Below are positions 43,255 through 52,064 of a DNA stretch of 64,000 bases, one piece after another. Source of the DNA: Deltaproteobacteria bacterium (GTDB taxonomy: Bacteria > Myxococcota_A > Polyangia > Haliangiales > Haliangiaceae); the NCBI GenBank assembly GCA_020630875.1, contig JAHDIH010000003.1, forward strand, positions 496,446 to 560,445. Reading direction: 5' to 3'. The position numbers and the translations under genes were made by a program. A model generated the notes under the pieces. It searched no databases. It was not told the DNA's origin and saw only the letters and a program-made list of their open reading frames with translations. How positions within the stretch are numbered: the stretch's first letter is position 1; every line of letters begins with the position of its first letter.

Positions 43255-43833
43255 ATGACGCCAGATAAGCACGATATCGTCGACGTGTGCGCAACCGTTC
43301 CGTTGGCACTTGCGAACAGTTTACGAGAGTGCTGCAAAACATTATCTGCGGTAACCAAAAAGTCAGGAGCTTCCGTACAATGGTTGCCGGCAAGCGCTTA
43401 CCGGGTTCGATTTTTGTCACTAGGACGAATCTACGAGCCAAGTCTGCTTCCAATAGCGGCCCATTTGAAAACCTTTTTGACCGATGTCGAGTCCTTTAGT
43501 TTTTCCGTGCAAGGGTTGGTCGGAATTCCTTCCGTGGATCACGCCAATGAGCTTTGGGCCTCGGTTCAGTCCGGCCAAAATGATTTTAAAAGTCTCGGTA
43601 GCAAAATTTCTGAGTCTCTTGACGAACTGGGATTTCAATCCGAAGTACTCTCGCCACACATTCTGGTCGCGGTAGCCAACGAAAGTGCCGACATCAGTGA
43701 AGCTCTCTCACCTTGGCAAGACGAATCGTTTGGAAACGGCTATTCGGAAAACTTCACCGCGAGCAAAAGTTATATCTTTTCAGATGCTTACAGTCACAAC
43801 ACACTTGATTCGTTGTCCCTGACGTCGGCCTGA
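43255..43833 (+). CDS. ThpR-like 2H phosphodiesterase with degenerate catalytic motifs
   Basis: 192 residues from ATG 43255, normal for ThpR (RNA 2',3'-cyclic phosphodiesterase); a longer frame from 43195 is unlikely. Overall pattern and position between cinA and recA fit Thp[28 protein letters not shown] and [10 protein letters not shown]. However, the first HxT/S motif is RVR (Arg50, Arg52), and the second is HIL, keeping only one His. Without both HxT motifs the cyclic phosphodiesterase should not work. The C-terminal [13 protein letters not shown] is not usual. It may be a non-catalytic RNA-binding descendant. Family call is moderately sure. Confidence 0.7.
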   Translation: MTPDKHDIVDVCATVPLALANSLRECCKTLSAVTKKSGASVQWLPASAYRVRFLSLGRIYEPSLLPIAAHLKTFLTDVESFSFSVQGLVGIPSVDHANELWASVQSGQNDFKSLGSKISESLDELGFQSEVLSPHILVAVANESADISEALSPWQDESFGNGYSENFTASKSYIFSDAYSHNTLDSLSLTSA

Positions 43834-43841
43834 TTGTCAGA

Positions 43842-43871
43842 CCGGTACGGTACACCTGTACAGCATACCGG
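43842..43871 (+). promoter_or_regulatory. Nested palindrome upstream of recA, candidate SOS operator
   Basis: GTACACCTGTAC (43850-43861) is a perfect 5-2-5 palindrome. An outer pair CCGGTA (43842-43847) / TACCGG (43866-43871) surrounds it, offset by one base. It ends 11 bases before the recA ATG, and the outer arm overlaps the GGAG ribosome site. LexA sites differ between lineages, so assignment to LexA is inference from position. Confidence 0.45.
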
Positions 43872-43882
43872 AGAAACAACAA

Positions 43883-45010
43883 ATGGCTAAAAAAACACAA
43901 GTAGAGAAGAGTTCAAAAGATCAAAGTCCCAAAGATAAAGCTATCGAGTTAACGCTTGGTGCAATTGAAAAGCAATTCGGCAAGGGCTCGATTATGCGAC
44001 TGGGAACGGACTCGATAAACAAGGACGTTAGCGTCATTCCTACAGGCTCGCTTGGGTTAGATATCGCGCTCGGCATCGGTGGGATCCCAAGGGGACGCAT
44101 CATCGAAATCTACGGGCCAGAATCCAGTGGTAAAACTACATTAACCTTGCACGCAGTTGCGGAGGCTCAAAAGAGAGGTGGCGTTTGTGCGTTCATCGAT
44201 GCCGAGCACGCTCTCGATGTCGGGTACGCCCAGAAACTCGGTGTAAATAAAGACGAGCTTTTGGTGTCGCAACCGGACTTCGGCGAGCAAGCACTAGAGA
44301 TTGCGGATATGTTGGTTCGATCCAATGCGGTGGACTTAATCGTTGTGGATTCGGTCGCTGCCCTTACGCCGAGAGCGGAACTTGAAGGCGATATGGGTGA
44401 TTCGCACATGGGTCTTCAAGCTCGATTGATGAGCCAAGCGTTGAGAAAGCTCACAGGTGCTATTTCAAAGTCCAACGCAACGGTAATCTTCATTAACCAA
44501 ATACGTCACAAAATAGGTGTGATGTTTGGTAGTCCAGAAACCACTACTGGCGGTAACGCGCTTAAGTTCTATTGTTCCATCCGGATGGACATCCGGCGAA
44601 TCGGTGCCATCAAAGATGGTGACGCCATTGTTGGAAACAGAACCAGGGTAAAAGTGGTGAAGAACAAAATGGCTCCTCCGTTTAAGAAGGTTGAATTCGA
44701 CATTGTTTACGGAGAAGGTATCTCCAAAGAGGGAGACATTATTGACCTCGGTGTTGAAGCAGAGATTGTCGATAAAAGTGGCGCTTGGTATTCTTTCCAA
44801 GGGGAGCGCATCGGGCAAGGTCGTGAAAAAGCAAAACTATTCTTAAAAGAACACCCTGAGATGATGAACAAAATCGAAGGTCTCGTGCTAGCCCACCATA
44901 ACGTGCAGCGTATAGGTATAGAGGTAGAAAACGACAAGAAGAAAGATGAAGTGATCACCCCTATTCCTACGCCGACCAAACCTAAGAAAGGTCGTCGCCC
45001 GTCTGCTTAA
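43883..45010 (+). CDS. recA: Recombinase RecA
   Basis: 375 residues. Walker [10 protein letters not shown], the [11 protein letters not shown]alker B, L1 region [23 protein letters not shown], and L2 region [21 protein letters not shown] are complete. It forms the nucleoprotein filament for strand exchange and LexA cleavage. The ATG has GGAG nine bases upstream. A nested palindrome lies in the promoter region. A strong intrinsic terminator follows. Confidence 0.99.
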   Translation: MAKKTQVEKSSKDQSPKDKAIELTLGAIEKQFGKGSIMRLGTDSINKDVSVIPTGSLGLDIALGIGGIPRGRIIEIYGPESSGKTTLTLHAVAEAQKRGGVCAFIDAEHALDVGYAQKLGVNKDELLVSQPDFGEQALEIADMLVRSNAVDLIVVDSVAALTPRAELEGDMGDSHMGLQARLMSQALRKLTGAISKSNATVIFINQIRHKIGVMFGSPETTTGGNALKFYCSIRMDIRRIGAIKDGDAIVGNRTRVKVVKNKMAPPFKKVEFDIVYGEGISKEGDIIDLGVEAEIVDKSGAWYSFQGERIGQGREKAKLFLKEHPEMMNKIEGLVLAHHNVQRIGIEVENDKKKDEVITPIPTPTKPKKGRRPSA

Positions 45011-45028
45011 GTAAACCTAAGAGCAACC

Positions 45029-45059
45029 AAGGAGCGGCAGAAATGTCGCTCCTTTTTTT
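45029..45059 (+). terminator. Rho-independent terminator of recA
   Basis: AAGGAGCG (45029-45036) pairs with CGCTCCTT (45047-45054), extended by a G-T and a C-G pair, with loop AGAAAT, followed by a run of seven T (45053-45059). A classical intrinsic terminator 18 bases after the recA stop. Confidence 0.93.
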
Positions 45060-45127
45060 GTCTGGTCTACTCGCAGATATTTTAGGGTCTCCTCGCAGAC
45101 GAAGGATTAACCTGCTATTGTCGAGGA

Positions 45128-45853
45128 ATGGATCGACGACGCTTTTTGGAATCACTAGCTGCTGCAACCGGTGGCACATTACTTCTTCCCTACGTTACCG
45201 CGTGCGGAAAAAACTCTCCTGCGGCAGCAACAAAGCACGGGTTGCCGACCAGCCGACCAGAAAATTGGAACGCGATTGAGTACAATCGAAAACGTGGTGT
45301 TGCAGGTGCCATCCCAGCAAGTTACATGGCCAAAATAAATGGAACAGACGGCGATTCAAAACACCTAGGAAAACATTTGCCGTTTATTCCAGAGCTTGCT
45401 GCCAATAGATTCTCAAGTATGGATTTGTCAAAGAACGCACTGATCGATAACACCGTCTTACCCATCATGTGGGGAGATCCAGCAAAGGGACATGCTAGGC
45501 ATCCCAACGCGCCCAAAAGTGAGGCAAATAATTTTGAAGGCCACTGGTACAACTGGATCCGAATACGTAAAGCAACCACGGAACCAGCAATTGAGCTTCA
45601 AAACAACTTCGCGAACTGGCCTGAAGGTGAATTTTCCAACCAAGTAGACATCCGACTCGATGGGAAAATGCAACTGACCAAAGGTGGCTACCTGTCTTTT
45701 GACCCAGAGCAGACCGATGTCACCGCGGATAGCGGTAAGAACACCGTTTACCTGACCCAGTTACCCAAAGATGTGAAAAAAGGTGACTGGATACGCGTCT
45801 GGGCCCATTGCCTTACTCACGGAGAATACGTAGATTTCCTGCAAGTTGTCTGA
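45128..45853 (+). CDS. Tat-exported superoxide reductase-like lipoprotein
   Basis: 241 residues. The N-terminus has a twin-Arg motif (RRRFL) and hydrophobic segment ending at Cys26 (YVTAC), a Tat lipoprotein signal. The mature part carries the iron ligand set of neelaredoxin-type superoxide reductase: KHLP (His83), HPN (His125), GHWYNWI (His139) and HCLTHGEY (Cys228, His231). The gap between the second and third His is 14 residues instead of the usual 6 or so. It would reduce superoxide to peroxide on the outer side of the inner membrane. Overlaps the start of hslO by 8 bases, another oxidative-stress gene. Strong motif match, no direct evidence of activity. Confidence 0.75.
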   Translation: MDRRRFLESLAAATGGTLLLPYVTACGKNSPAAATKHGLPTSRPENWNAIEYNRKRGVAGAIPASYMAKINGTDGDSKHLGKHLPFIPELAANRFSSMDLSKNALIDNTVLPIMWGDPAKGHARHPNAPKSEANNFEGHWYNWIRIRKATTEPAIELQNNFANWPEGEFSNQVDIRLDGKMQLTKGGYLSFDPEQTDVTADSGKNTVYLTQLPKDVKKGDWIRVWAHCLTHGEYVDFLQVV

Positions 45854-46691
45854 AGAACCAATAACAGATTCTGCCGTGCGTGCGATGACCAACGATGGGG
45901 CCTTTCGCATTATAGCGTGTGATGTATCGTCTGCTGCGACTAAAGTTGTTGAGCTTCAAAAGTCCTCCGGAGTCGAAGCCCAAAAGCTAGTAGAAATGTT
46001 AGTTGCGAGTGTGCTTGTGAGAGAAACTACTGCACCGAACCGGCGTGTACAAATGCGACTGTCGCAACCTTCTCTGCCTAGCGACCTTCTCGCTGACACC
46101 ACCGGAGATGGAATACTGCGTGGTCTACAGCGACCTGGAAGCGGAGAGGAAAAGACTACGGTATTGCAGGTAACCTACTCTCTTCGCGGCGGAGAAATGC
46201 ACCAAAGCATCATCGACGCTCCTGCAGAATTCAGTGTTCAAAAACTAATGATGAAGTATTTGCAAGAATCGGAACAGATCATTTCTGTTTTCAGACTCCA
46301 TTGCCACGTCACCGATGTAAAGACGGTGGCAACTGGCTACGTGGTGCAACTGCTACCGGAAGCAGAACGAGAAGGTATTGTCGCAATGACCCGTCACATT
46401 ACGGAAGCGCTCGACGTCAGTGACAATCAATTGCCTTGGGAGTTTCCTGCGGAGTTAATTGCCAAAGTGGCAGATGGTCACGAGTACACACTCCTATCAG
46501 ATGAGCCCATCAAGTTTTCATGTAGTTGTTCACGACAAAGATTCATCTTGGGCATAGCCTCGCTTGGACGAGACGAAGTGGAGAACATGGCTAAAGAAGA
46601 GGAGTCGTTGGAAACGGTCTGCGATGGATGCGGTTCGGTATACAACATTTCTCCCCACGAAGTACTGCAACTCATGGATTCACGAAACTAA
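45846..46691 (+). CDS. hslO: Redox-regulated chaperone Hsp33
   Basis: 281 residues. The C-terminal zinc switch has the CxC and CxxC pairs (FSCSCSRQRF, VCDGCGSVYNIS), and the body matches the family (VRAMTNDGAFRIIACD). It is activated by oxidation to hold unfolding proteins. I use the TTG at 45846 because the homologous region begins before the first ATG (45885). It overlaps the superoxide reductase gene, so both are likely translated together. Confidence 0.95.
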   Translation: MSEEPITDSAVRAMTNDGAFRIIACDVSSAATKVVELQKSSGVEAQKLVEMLVASVLVRETTAPNRRVQMRLSQPSLPSDLLADTTGDGILRGLQRPGSGEEKTTVLQVTYSLRGGEMHQSIIDAPAEFSVQKLMMKYLQESEQIISVFRLHCHVTDVKTVATGYVVQLLPEAEREGIVAMTRHITEALDVSDNQLPWEFPAELIAKVADGHEYTLLSDEPIKFSCSCSRQRFILGIASLGRDEVENMAKEEESLETVCDGCGSVYNISPHEVLQLMDSRN

Positions 46692-46784
46692 CGTTCGCTA
46701 ACACCAAACAATTTTACTTCTTTAACTCTCGGATAAATTTTACGAATGATTTGAAGTATGAGGTTCCCAGTCACGAATCACCAA

Positions 46785-47390
46785 TTACGGCGATACTGTA
46801 ACCCTAAATACCCAGTCGTGATCTTGTTGTGGAGTTATGCCGCGGTACATTTTTCCTGGGGGGTAAGGATCGCCATCGACTTTATGAGCGATTATAGGGG
46901 CTCCATCGCTGGTACTGATTTCAATTTGATACCTCTTACTTGGATCAAGCTGAGGACAGGAAGGAAACTCTATTTTAGCAGGGCTTGGGTAATTGGCTAA
47001 GTCAGGACTAAATCCTTGCCCGCATTCTTCACTTTCTACCTCGAGTAACAGTCCTGAAAAACTAGCGATATCATTCCCTTCGAACTCCTTTAAGGTGACC
47101 TCAAACTGCGGGGCGGGGAAATTGGAACTGCAATTTAGAATAATCAACTCGATGCTTCGCAGTTTTGCTGATTGAACAACAACGAAGGTCTGAGATCCGA
47201 CAACAGCGCCAAGCTGACCACCTTGCCAGTCCACGGACTGACTACTCTGATTCTGTTCAATGACCACTTCTTGTACTTCACCACATGGATCTAGAGTTGC
47301 AGAGTCATAGGTAGAGGCATCTCCTAGTATACTGGTGGCACTGCCGCAGGAGATCAAAGTCACTATCAGCATACTTCGCAGTAATTTCAC
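46785..47390 (-). CDS. Predicted lipoprotein of unknown function
   Basis: 201 residues; the signal KLLRSMLIVTLISC fits a lipoprotein. The mature part has a beta-sandwich look (QTFVVVQSAKLRSIELIIL, VTLKEFEGND, KRYQIEISTSD) resembling a small carbohydrate-binding or DUF-type jelly roll, with four Cys. No match I can name. GTG start at 47390 has AAAGG just before. Neighbours are hslO (convergent) and a serine hydrolase on the same strand, 54 bases upstream. Confidence 0.72.
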   Translation of the reverse strand: MKLLRSMLIVTLISCGSATSILGDASTYDSATLDPCGEVQEVVIEQNQSSQSVDWQGGQLGAVVGSQTFVVVQSAKLRSIELIILNCSSNFPAPQFEVTLKEFEGNDIASFSGLLLEVESEECGQGFSPDLANYPSPAKIEFPSCPQLDPSKRYQIEISTSDGAPIIAHKVDGDPYPPGKMYRGITPQQDHDWVFRVTVSP

Positions 47391-47444
47391 CTTTAGATCC
47401 TATATCGCTTTCTAATTCGCCTCAATGATTTCTTAAAACAGACG

Positions 47445-48809
47445 CTACTTTTTGGGAAATAAGTTTTCCTGCCCACTCTGCTTCCAAAGTACGCCAGTGA
47501 CCTGCCCCTCGTTATCGATCTGAAATGTGCCTTCTGCTGAGAGCTCTTTGATAAAGAAAGTATGAATGGCCGACGGATAGAGACGGACGGCATTCTGTCC
47601 CGTCACTTGAACCCAAAGACTGGTGTCGCGCTTTGAGACAGTCATCGTCACCGCGTCGGTTATTTTATAGTCGCCGACGTATCTTTTGAGAACTTCTTCA
47701 CCAACCGCGACAGACTTTCGATTCTTGTTTGAAGGAGGAATGACTACAAAGTTGGCTTTCTTCCCCTGCAGTGAATCGGTAATAGAAAAACCAAGTCGGG
47801 TCACAATATCTGCGGCACCAGAGTTAGACAAAACGATCACCATGGAACCACTTTGGGGATCAAGCGACATAAAGGACTCGCTGCCCAACGTCGAGCCGTT
47901 GTGCCACAGCACTCCGTCTTTTTCGTGCCAGCCATAACCTACTTTGGGTAAATCGTTAGCGATAAGCTCAAGGGCTGGATGCCCTGCCTTTGATTGTTTC
48001 ATGAGAAATTCGCCATATTTAATGAGATCGCTTACGTTCGAGTTCACCGCACCAGCAGGAGCAATGACGTCAAAGTGCCAGATGGAGTAAGGAACGTTAG
48101 GTCGCACGTGGGGAGGCGCCACCATTTCAAATTTGGAATCGGTCGTCGAAACGACCGAGGTAGTCATTTGAGCCGGAACAAAGAGCGCTTGCTTTAACAA
48201 CTCTCGGTACGTGGTACTATATTTTCGAGCAATGAGCTCTCCAAGAAGACCGACCGCCATGTTTGAGTATTCGTAACTCTTCTTTTCAATATTGCTACCT
48301 TTTAGTTCATCTACCAGAAGTTTCCAAGTATAGGAAGCAAATGGATCTTGCCGGTCAGTGGGACTCATTCCCAAAAAACCATTCCCTGGCATTCGAGGAA
48401 GCCCAGATCGATGCGTAACCAACTGGGAAAACGTGATGGACGAAACGCCAGCGTTGCCATCAGCAATATCTCCAATGGTATCTTCCAAGCTGACGACCTT
48501 CTTTTGAACCGCGTCCGCCAAAAGGTACCCTGTCATTGTTTTGGTAAGTGAACCAATTTGGTAGATGGTTTCAGCGGTTGGTTTTTCCGCACGCGCCTCT
48601 GAGATTTTACCAAAGCCGCAAACTTCCTTGTTACCACCTTTAACGGTTGCGACGACCATGCTTTGCAGTCTCTTAGCGGCTGCTATTTCTTGAAGCCAGC
48701 CTTCGATCTCTTGTGAGCACTTAGAAATTTCTTCGGGAGCGACTACGTCCGTCTTCGACGTGGAACACCCAGTCAAAAAAAGTAACGTTGCAACCATTCG
48801 AGCTACCAT
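47445..48809 (-). CDS. Serine hydrolase, class C beta-lactamase fold lipoprotein
   Basis: 454 residues from ATG 48809. Lipoprotein signal ends FLTGC. The penicillin-binding/beta-lactamase motifs are SLTK (SxxK), YSN (EYSNMAVG) and HNG (LWHNGSTLG in place of KTG). This fits the AmpC/EstB/AmpH group: esterase, peptidase or DD-carboxypeptidase rather than a proven beta-lactamase. A C-terminal beta domain (about 360-450) is extra. Anchored in the envelope. Its start overlaps the end of the broken gloA gene by 7 bases. Confidence 0.9.
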   Translation of the reverse strand: MVARMVATLLFLTGCSTSKTDVVAPEEISKCSQEIEGWLQEIAAAKRLQSMVVATVKGGNKEVCGFGKISEARAEKPTAETIYQIGSLTKTMTGYLLADAVQKKVVSLEDTIGDIADGNAGVSSITFSQLVTHRSGLPRMPGNGFLGMSPTDRQDPFASYTWKLLVDELKGSNIEKKSYEYSNMAVGLLGELIARKYSTTYRELLKQALFVPAQMTTSVVSTTDSKFEMVAPPHVRPNVPYSIWHFDVIAPAGAVNSNVSDLIKYGEFLMKQSKAGHPALELIANDLPKVGYGWHEKDGVLWHNGSTLGSESFMSLDPQSGSMVIVLSNSGAADIVTRLGFSITDSLQGKKANFVVIPPSNKNRKSVAVGEEVLKRYVGDYKITDAVTMTVSKRDTSLWVQVTGQNAVRLYPSAIHTFFIKELSAEGTFQIDNEGQVTGVLWKQSGQENLFPKK

Positions 48810-49227
48810 GTTCCGACATTCTCCATTTCTTTCCACGGCGATGTGAGCGCAAGGGCCTGTCCTTTTTGCAACAATTCCACAGAAATACCATCCGGCGAGC
48901 GGACAAACGCCATTCTTCCATCTCGTGGCGGCCGGTTGATAGCTATACCTTGCGACTGCAAATGCTCACAAAGCTCGTAAATATTTTCGACCTCGTACGC
49001 CAGATGTCCAAAGTTCCGCCCCCCGCCATACTCTTGTGGTTCTTCCCAATTGTAGGTCAACTCTAGTTCGGGCTGGGCTGGCCTGGCTCGGTGGCCAAAA
49101 ATATCAATGTAAACTTACCTGAAGGAACTTCTTTTCTGCGGATCTCTTTCAATCCCAAGCCCTCCACGAAGAATTTTAGCGCGGAATCGAGGTCGTAGAC
49201 CCTTATCATGCTGTGTAGGAATCTCAT
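48803..49227 (-). pseudogene. gloA: Glyoxalase I gene with a 5-bp tandem-duplication frameshift
   Basis: From ATG 49227 the frame encodes MRFLHSMIRVYDLDSALKFF and on through residue 54, then meets a stop at 49063-49065. The rest of glyoxalase I ([20 protein letters not shown] to ISVELLQ) continues in another frame to 48803. On the plus strand GGGCT is present twice in tandem at 49070-49079. Removing one copy restores a single frame of about 139 codons reading [16 protein letters not shown], a perfect family fit. The metal ligands His5, the Glu of ELTYNW, the His of FGHL and the Glu of VELL are all present. It is a recent break, a sequencing error, or a slippage switch. Enzyme converts methylglyoxal-glutathione adduct to lactoylglutathione. 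Confidence 0.88.
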
Positions 49228-49299
49228 GAGCCTACGCTACATTATGACCTATTGCGATGCCAGCCAGTCCGGATTAGACTGCGCGAGATTGGATTCCCT

Positions 49300-52020
49300 A
49301 TGAAAAAAATACTTCCACTTATCATTATTTTGGCGGTTGGCGTCGCTGGTTACCTCTTCGTCACCAAAGGTGACGACCAATCATCTGATACTGCAGAGAC
49401 TCAACAGACAGCACGCAAGCAAACCCACAAAAGAACGATCAAGACGCTTGCTGAGCGTGAGAACGAAGCCGCATTCTTGTTTGACGACGACCCCGTTGGC
49501 AAAAAGTATTTGCAAGGACTGGTGTTAGACCAAAACGGCAAGGAAGTACCTGACGCGATTATCACCGTCGACAGTCGCCCACGTAAAAACAAAACCACAG
49601 ATGAAAACGGTTCTTTCACCTTTGAAGACCTGCTGCCTAAAACGTATTCGCTTACGGCCAGAAGTGACAAAGGAGTAGCGGGACCGGTTGCCGTGAACAT
49701 GGCAGCCCAAAGCGACCCAATCATTCTTACGCTGACAGAAGGTTCGTCGCTTGACGTCACCGTCCTTGATGCAGAATCCAAAGAGCCAGTAGCAAACGCC
49801 ACGGTTAACCTTAGAGGCACCGAAAAAAGAAATGGCACGACGGACAGCGAAGGAATAGCCAAACTGACGAACCTGGTACCAGATGTTTACCGAATAGCGG
49901 TAGAAGCGGAAGGGTTCGCGCCAAAGTCGTCTTGGGTTCGCGCAACTAAGACCTCGGAGCGAAAGATACTCCTCGAGAAAGGGCAAGCCGTAGCTGGTAT
50001 CGTTCTCGATAGCAAAGAAGCTCCTGTCAAAGGAGCCATGGTAATCTACTCCGGCGTTTCAGGATGGTCGCAACAAGGAGCCAGAGAAAATGCCGCCATC
50101 TCAGACAAAGACGGAAAATTCTCATTTCCGGCCCTCCCGGGGGGGACCTTTCGCTTTATTGCGACCCATGAAAAGCATGCGCCAGGCACATCAGAACCCA
50201 CCACCCTGTCCATTCGCGAAGCCACTGACAACGTAGTGATCAAAATGCCGCCAGGAGTAAGACTTGCTGGTACCGTATTCGATAAAGCGGGACAACCTCT
50301 GGCCTCCGCCAGGGTTCGGACTGGGGTGAAGGTGGATGGCATGGACTGGAGTGCGCCGCGGCAAGCCTATACGGCCGAAGATGGTACGTTTGAGTTTGGG
50401 GGGCTTCCGGAGAAAACCATGAACGTTGCTGCGTTGCACGACTCCGGCAACTCCGAAGTAAAAACGATTGATCTAAGCGAGAGCAACAAAATAGATCTGA
50501 CCATCGACCAAACTTTAAGCATCTCTGGAAAAGTTGTTGACTCGGAAGGAGAGGACGTAGAAGGAGCACAAGTTTCAGCATTCCCAGACATCATGGGAGG
50601 CGCCAAAATCGAACGCTCCTCGTGGCGCCTCAAAGGAATGCCAACCGCTCTCACAGACGCTGGTGGTGAGTTTGTACTATCTGGCCTCGCCCCAGGAGAC
50701 TATAAGGTAAACGCCGCAAGGGAAGGTGCCCAAAGACGAAGGCGCCGCATGCGCGGAGGTGAAGTGTTCAAGGCCGGAGCAGAAGACGTTGTCCTGCGAA
50801 TGCCAAAACTTGGTTCGATCAAAGGAAAAGTAGAGCTGGACTCAGATGACGCATTGACCGAATTCTCCGTAGGAGCAGGTCCGTTTAGTGGAGTTCGCCA
50901 GACGTTCAAGGACACCACCAAGTTCGAAGTGAAAGACATAGCTCCGGGGACCTATACGTTCAACGTAAGCGGTAAGAACTTTCAAACCAAACGAATTCCC
51001 GCAGTAGAAGTAAAAGAAGGTGAGACAGTCGATCTTGGAGAAGTCAAACTCACCCAAGGTCGCTACATCTCAGGTAGAGTGATCAGTTCCGACGGCAAAC
51101 CAGTGGATAACGCTACGGTTCTCGCAGGGGGAATGCTCTTTGGAGATGGTACCAACGCGAAAGCTCAATTCGGCGGACCACCAGGTGCCCGAAATGCAAA
51201 AAGCGGTATTACTGGCGCGGATGGCACATTCATTATCTTTGGCGTCCGCAAGGGATCACTAATGTTAACTGCGGAACATACAAAATGGGGACGAGCTCGT
51301 TCCATGATGCTTCCCAAAACGGCAGAATCCCTCGAGAACTTGGAAATCACACTTGAGCCATTCGGTTCTCTTGAAGGAAAAATCACCCAATCAGGTAAGC
51401 CAGTGGAAAAGGTCATTGTTAGCGTTCAATCAACATCAGCTCCCGGTTCGGTTTACGGTGTTCAAACGGGTACTGACGGAAGATACAAGCTTGATCGATT
51501 GGCACCTGACAAATACCGCGTCAGTGCCATGGTCGGTTCGTTTATGCATGGAATGAAGACTCACCGGCAAGAAGTGACCGTGTCTTCTGGAAAAACCGCC
51601 AAGGCAGATATCAACGTCTCTAATGGAAACATAACAGCCAAAATTACTATCGCAGGCAAAGATGGCGAAGTTGGTTTCGCACAAGTTTTCGTCGAAGAGG
51701 GAATCGTCAGTGCAAGCACCGTCCACGAGTTAACGCTGATGGGCAAAGATCCGTTGGGTGATACTGGCGGCTGGTACATGAGTTTTGCTGGAATGCCAGT
51801 GACGTTAAAAGACTTTAATCCTGGAAAATATACAGCTTGCATGCTCATCGTTCCCAAAGAAGTAGAGATGCAAGCAGTGCAAGGCTACGTGGAGTCGCAA
51901 GGAGACGACTACCCCATTTCCTGTCACACCATCGAGCTTGCAGGCTCTCCGGCGGAACAGGCGGTAACCATTTCTGTACCAGTTCCACCGTATCAAGCAC
52001 CTAGCGAGCAAGAAACCTAG
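49300..52020 (+). CDS. Membrane-anchored multi-repeat CarboxypepD-regulatory-like protein
   Basis: 906 residues from ATG 49300. A single N-terminal transmembrane helix (ILPLIIILAVGVAGYLFV) anchors it; a Gln/Thr/Lys-rich stretch follows. The rest is roughly eight to nine carboxypeptidase-regulatory-like beta sandwiches, each with the pattern I-x-G-x-V-x-D ... V-x-x-A-x-V ... T-D-x-x-G-x-F-x-F-x-x-L-x-x-x-x-Y. No catalytic domain is visible. Such proteins often bind sugars or serve as rigid stalks at the cell surface or periplasm. Divergent from gloA; a gap of 72 bases. Function unknown. Confidence 0.85.
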   Translation: MKKILPLIIILAVGVAGYLFVTKGDDQSSDTAETQQTARKQTHKRTIKTLAERENEAAFLFDDDPVGKKYLQGLVLDQNGKEVPDAIITVDSRPRKNKTTDENGSFTFEDLLPKTYSLTARSDKGVAGPVAVNMAAQSDPIILTLTEGSSLDVTVLDAESKEPVANATVNLRGTEKRNGTTDSEGIAKLTNLVPDVYRIAVEAEGFAPKSSWVRATKTSERKILLEKGQAVAGIVLDSKEAPVKGAMVIYSGVSGWSQQGARENAAISDKDGKFSFPALPGGTFRFIATHEKHAPGTSEPTTLSIREATDNVVIKMPPGVRLAGTVFDKAGQPLASARVRTGVKVDGMDWSAPRQAYTAEDGTFEFGGLPEKTMNVAALHDSGNSEVKTIDLSESNKIDLTIDQTLSISGKVVDSEGEDVEGAQVSAFPDIMGGAKIERSSWRLKGMPTALTDAGGEFVLSGLAPGDYKVNAAREGAQRRRRRMRGGEVFKAGAEDVVLRMPKLGSIKGKVELDSDDALTEFSVGAGPFSGVRQTFKDTTKFEVKDIAPGTYTFNVSGKNFQTKRIPAVEVKEGETVDLGEVKLTQGRYISGRVISSDGKPVDNATVLAGGMLFGDGTNAKAQFGGPPGARNAKSGITGADGTFIIFGVRKGSLMLTAEHTKWGRARSMMLPKTAESLENLEITLEPFGSLEGKITQSGKPVEKVIVSVQSTSAPGSVYGVQTGTDGRYKLDRLAPDKYRVSAMVGSFMHGMKTHRQEVTVSSGKTAKADINVSNGNITAKITIAGKDGEVGFAQVFVEEGIVSASTVHELTLMGKDPLGDTGGWYMSFAGMPVTLKDFNPGKYTACMLIVPKEVEMQAVQGYVESQGDDYPISCHTIELAGSPAEQAVTISVPVPPYQAPSEQET

Positions 52021-52064
52021 AAAAAAACCTGCGCATCGCCCGATTTATTGTTCTAATCGGAGTA

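Noticed and set aside
45846..45885. ATG 45885 as the hslO start
   Set aside because: It would cut off the conserved VRAM segment at the N-terminus of Hsp33, so the overlapping TTG 45846 is preferred.
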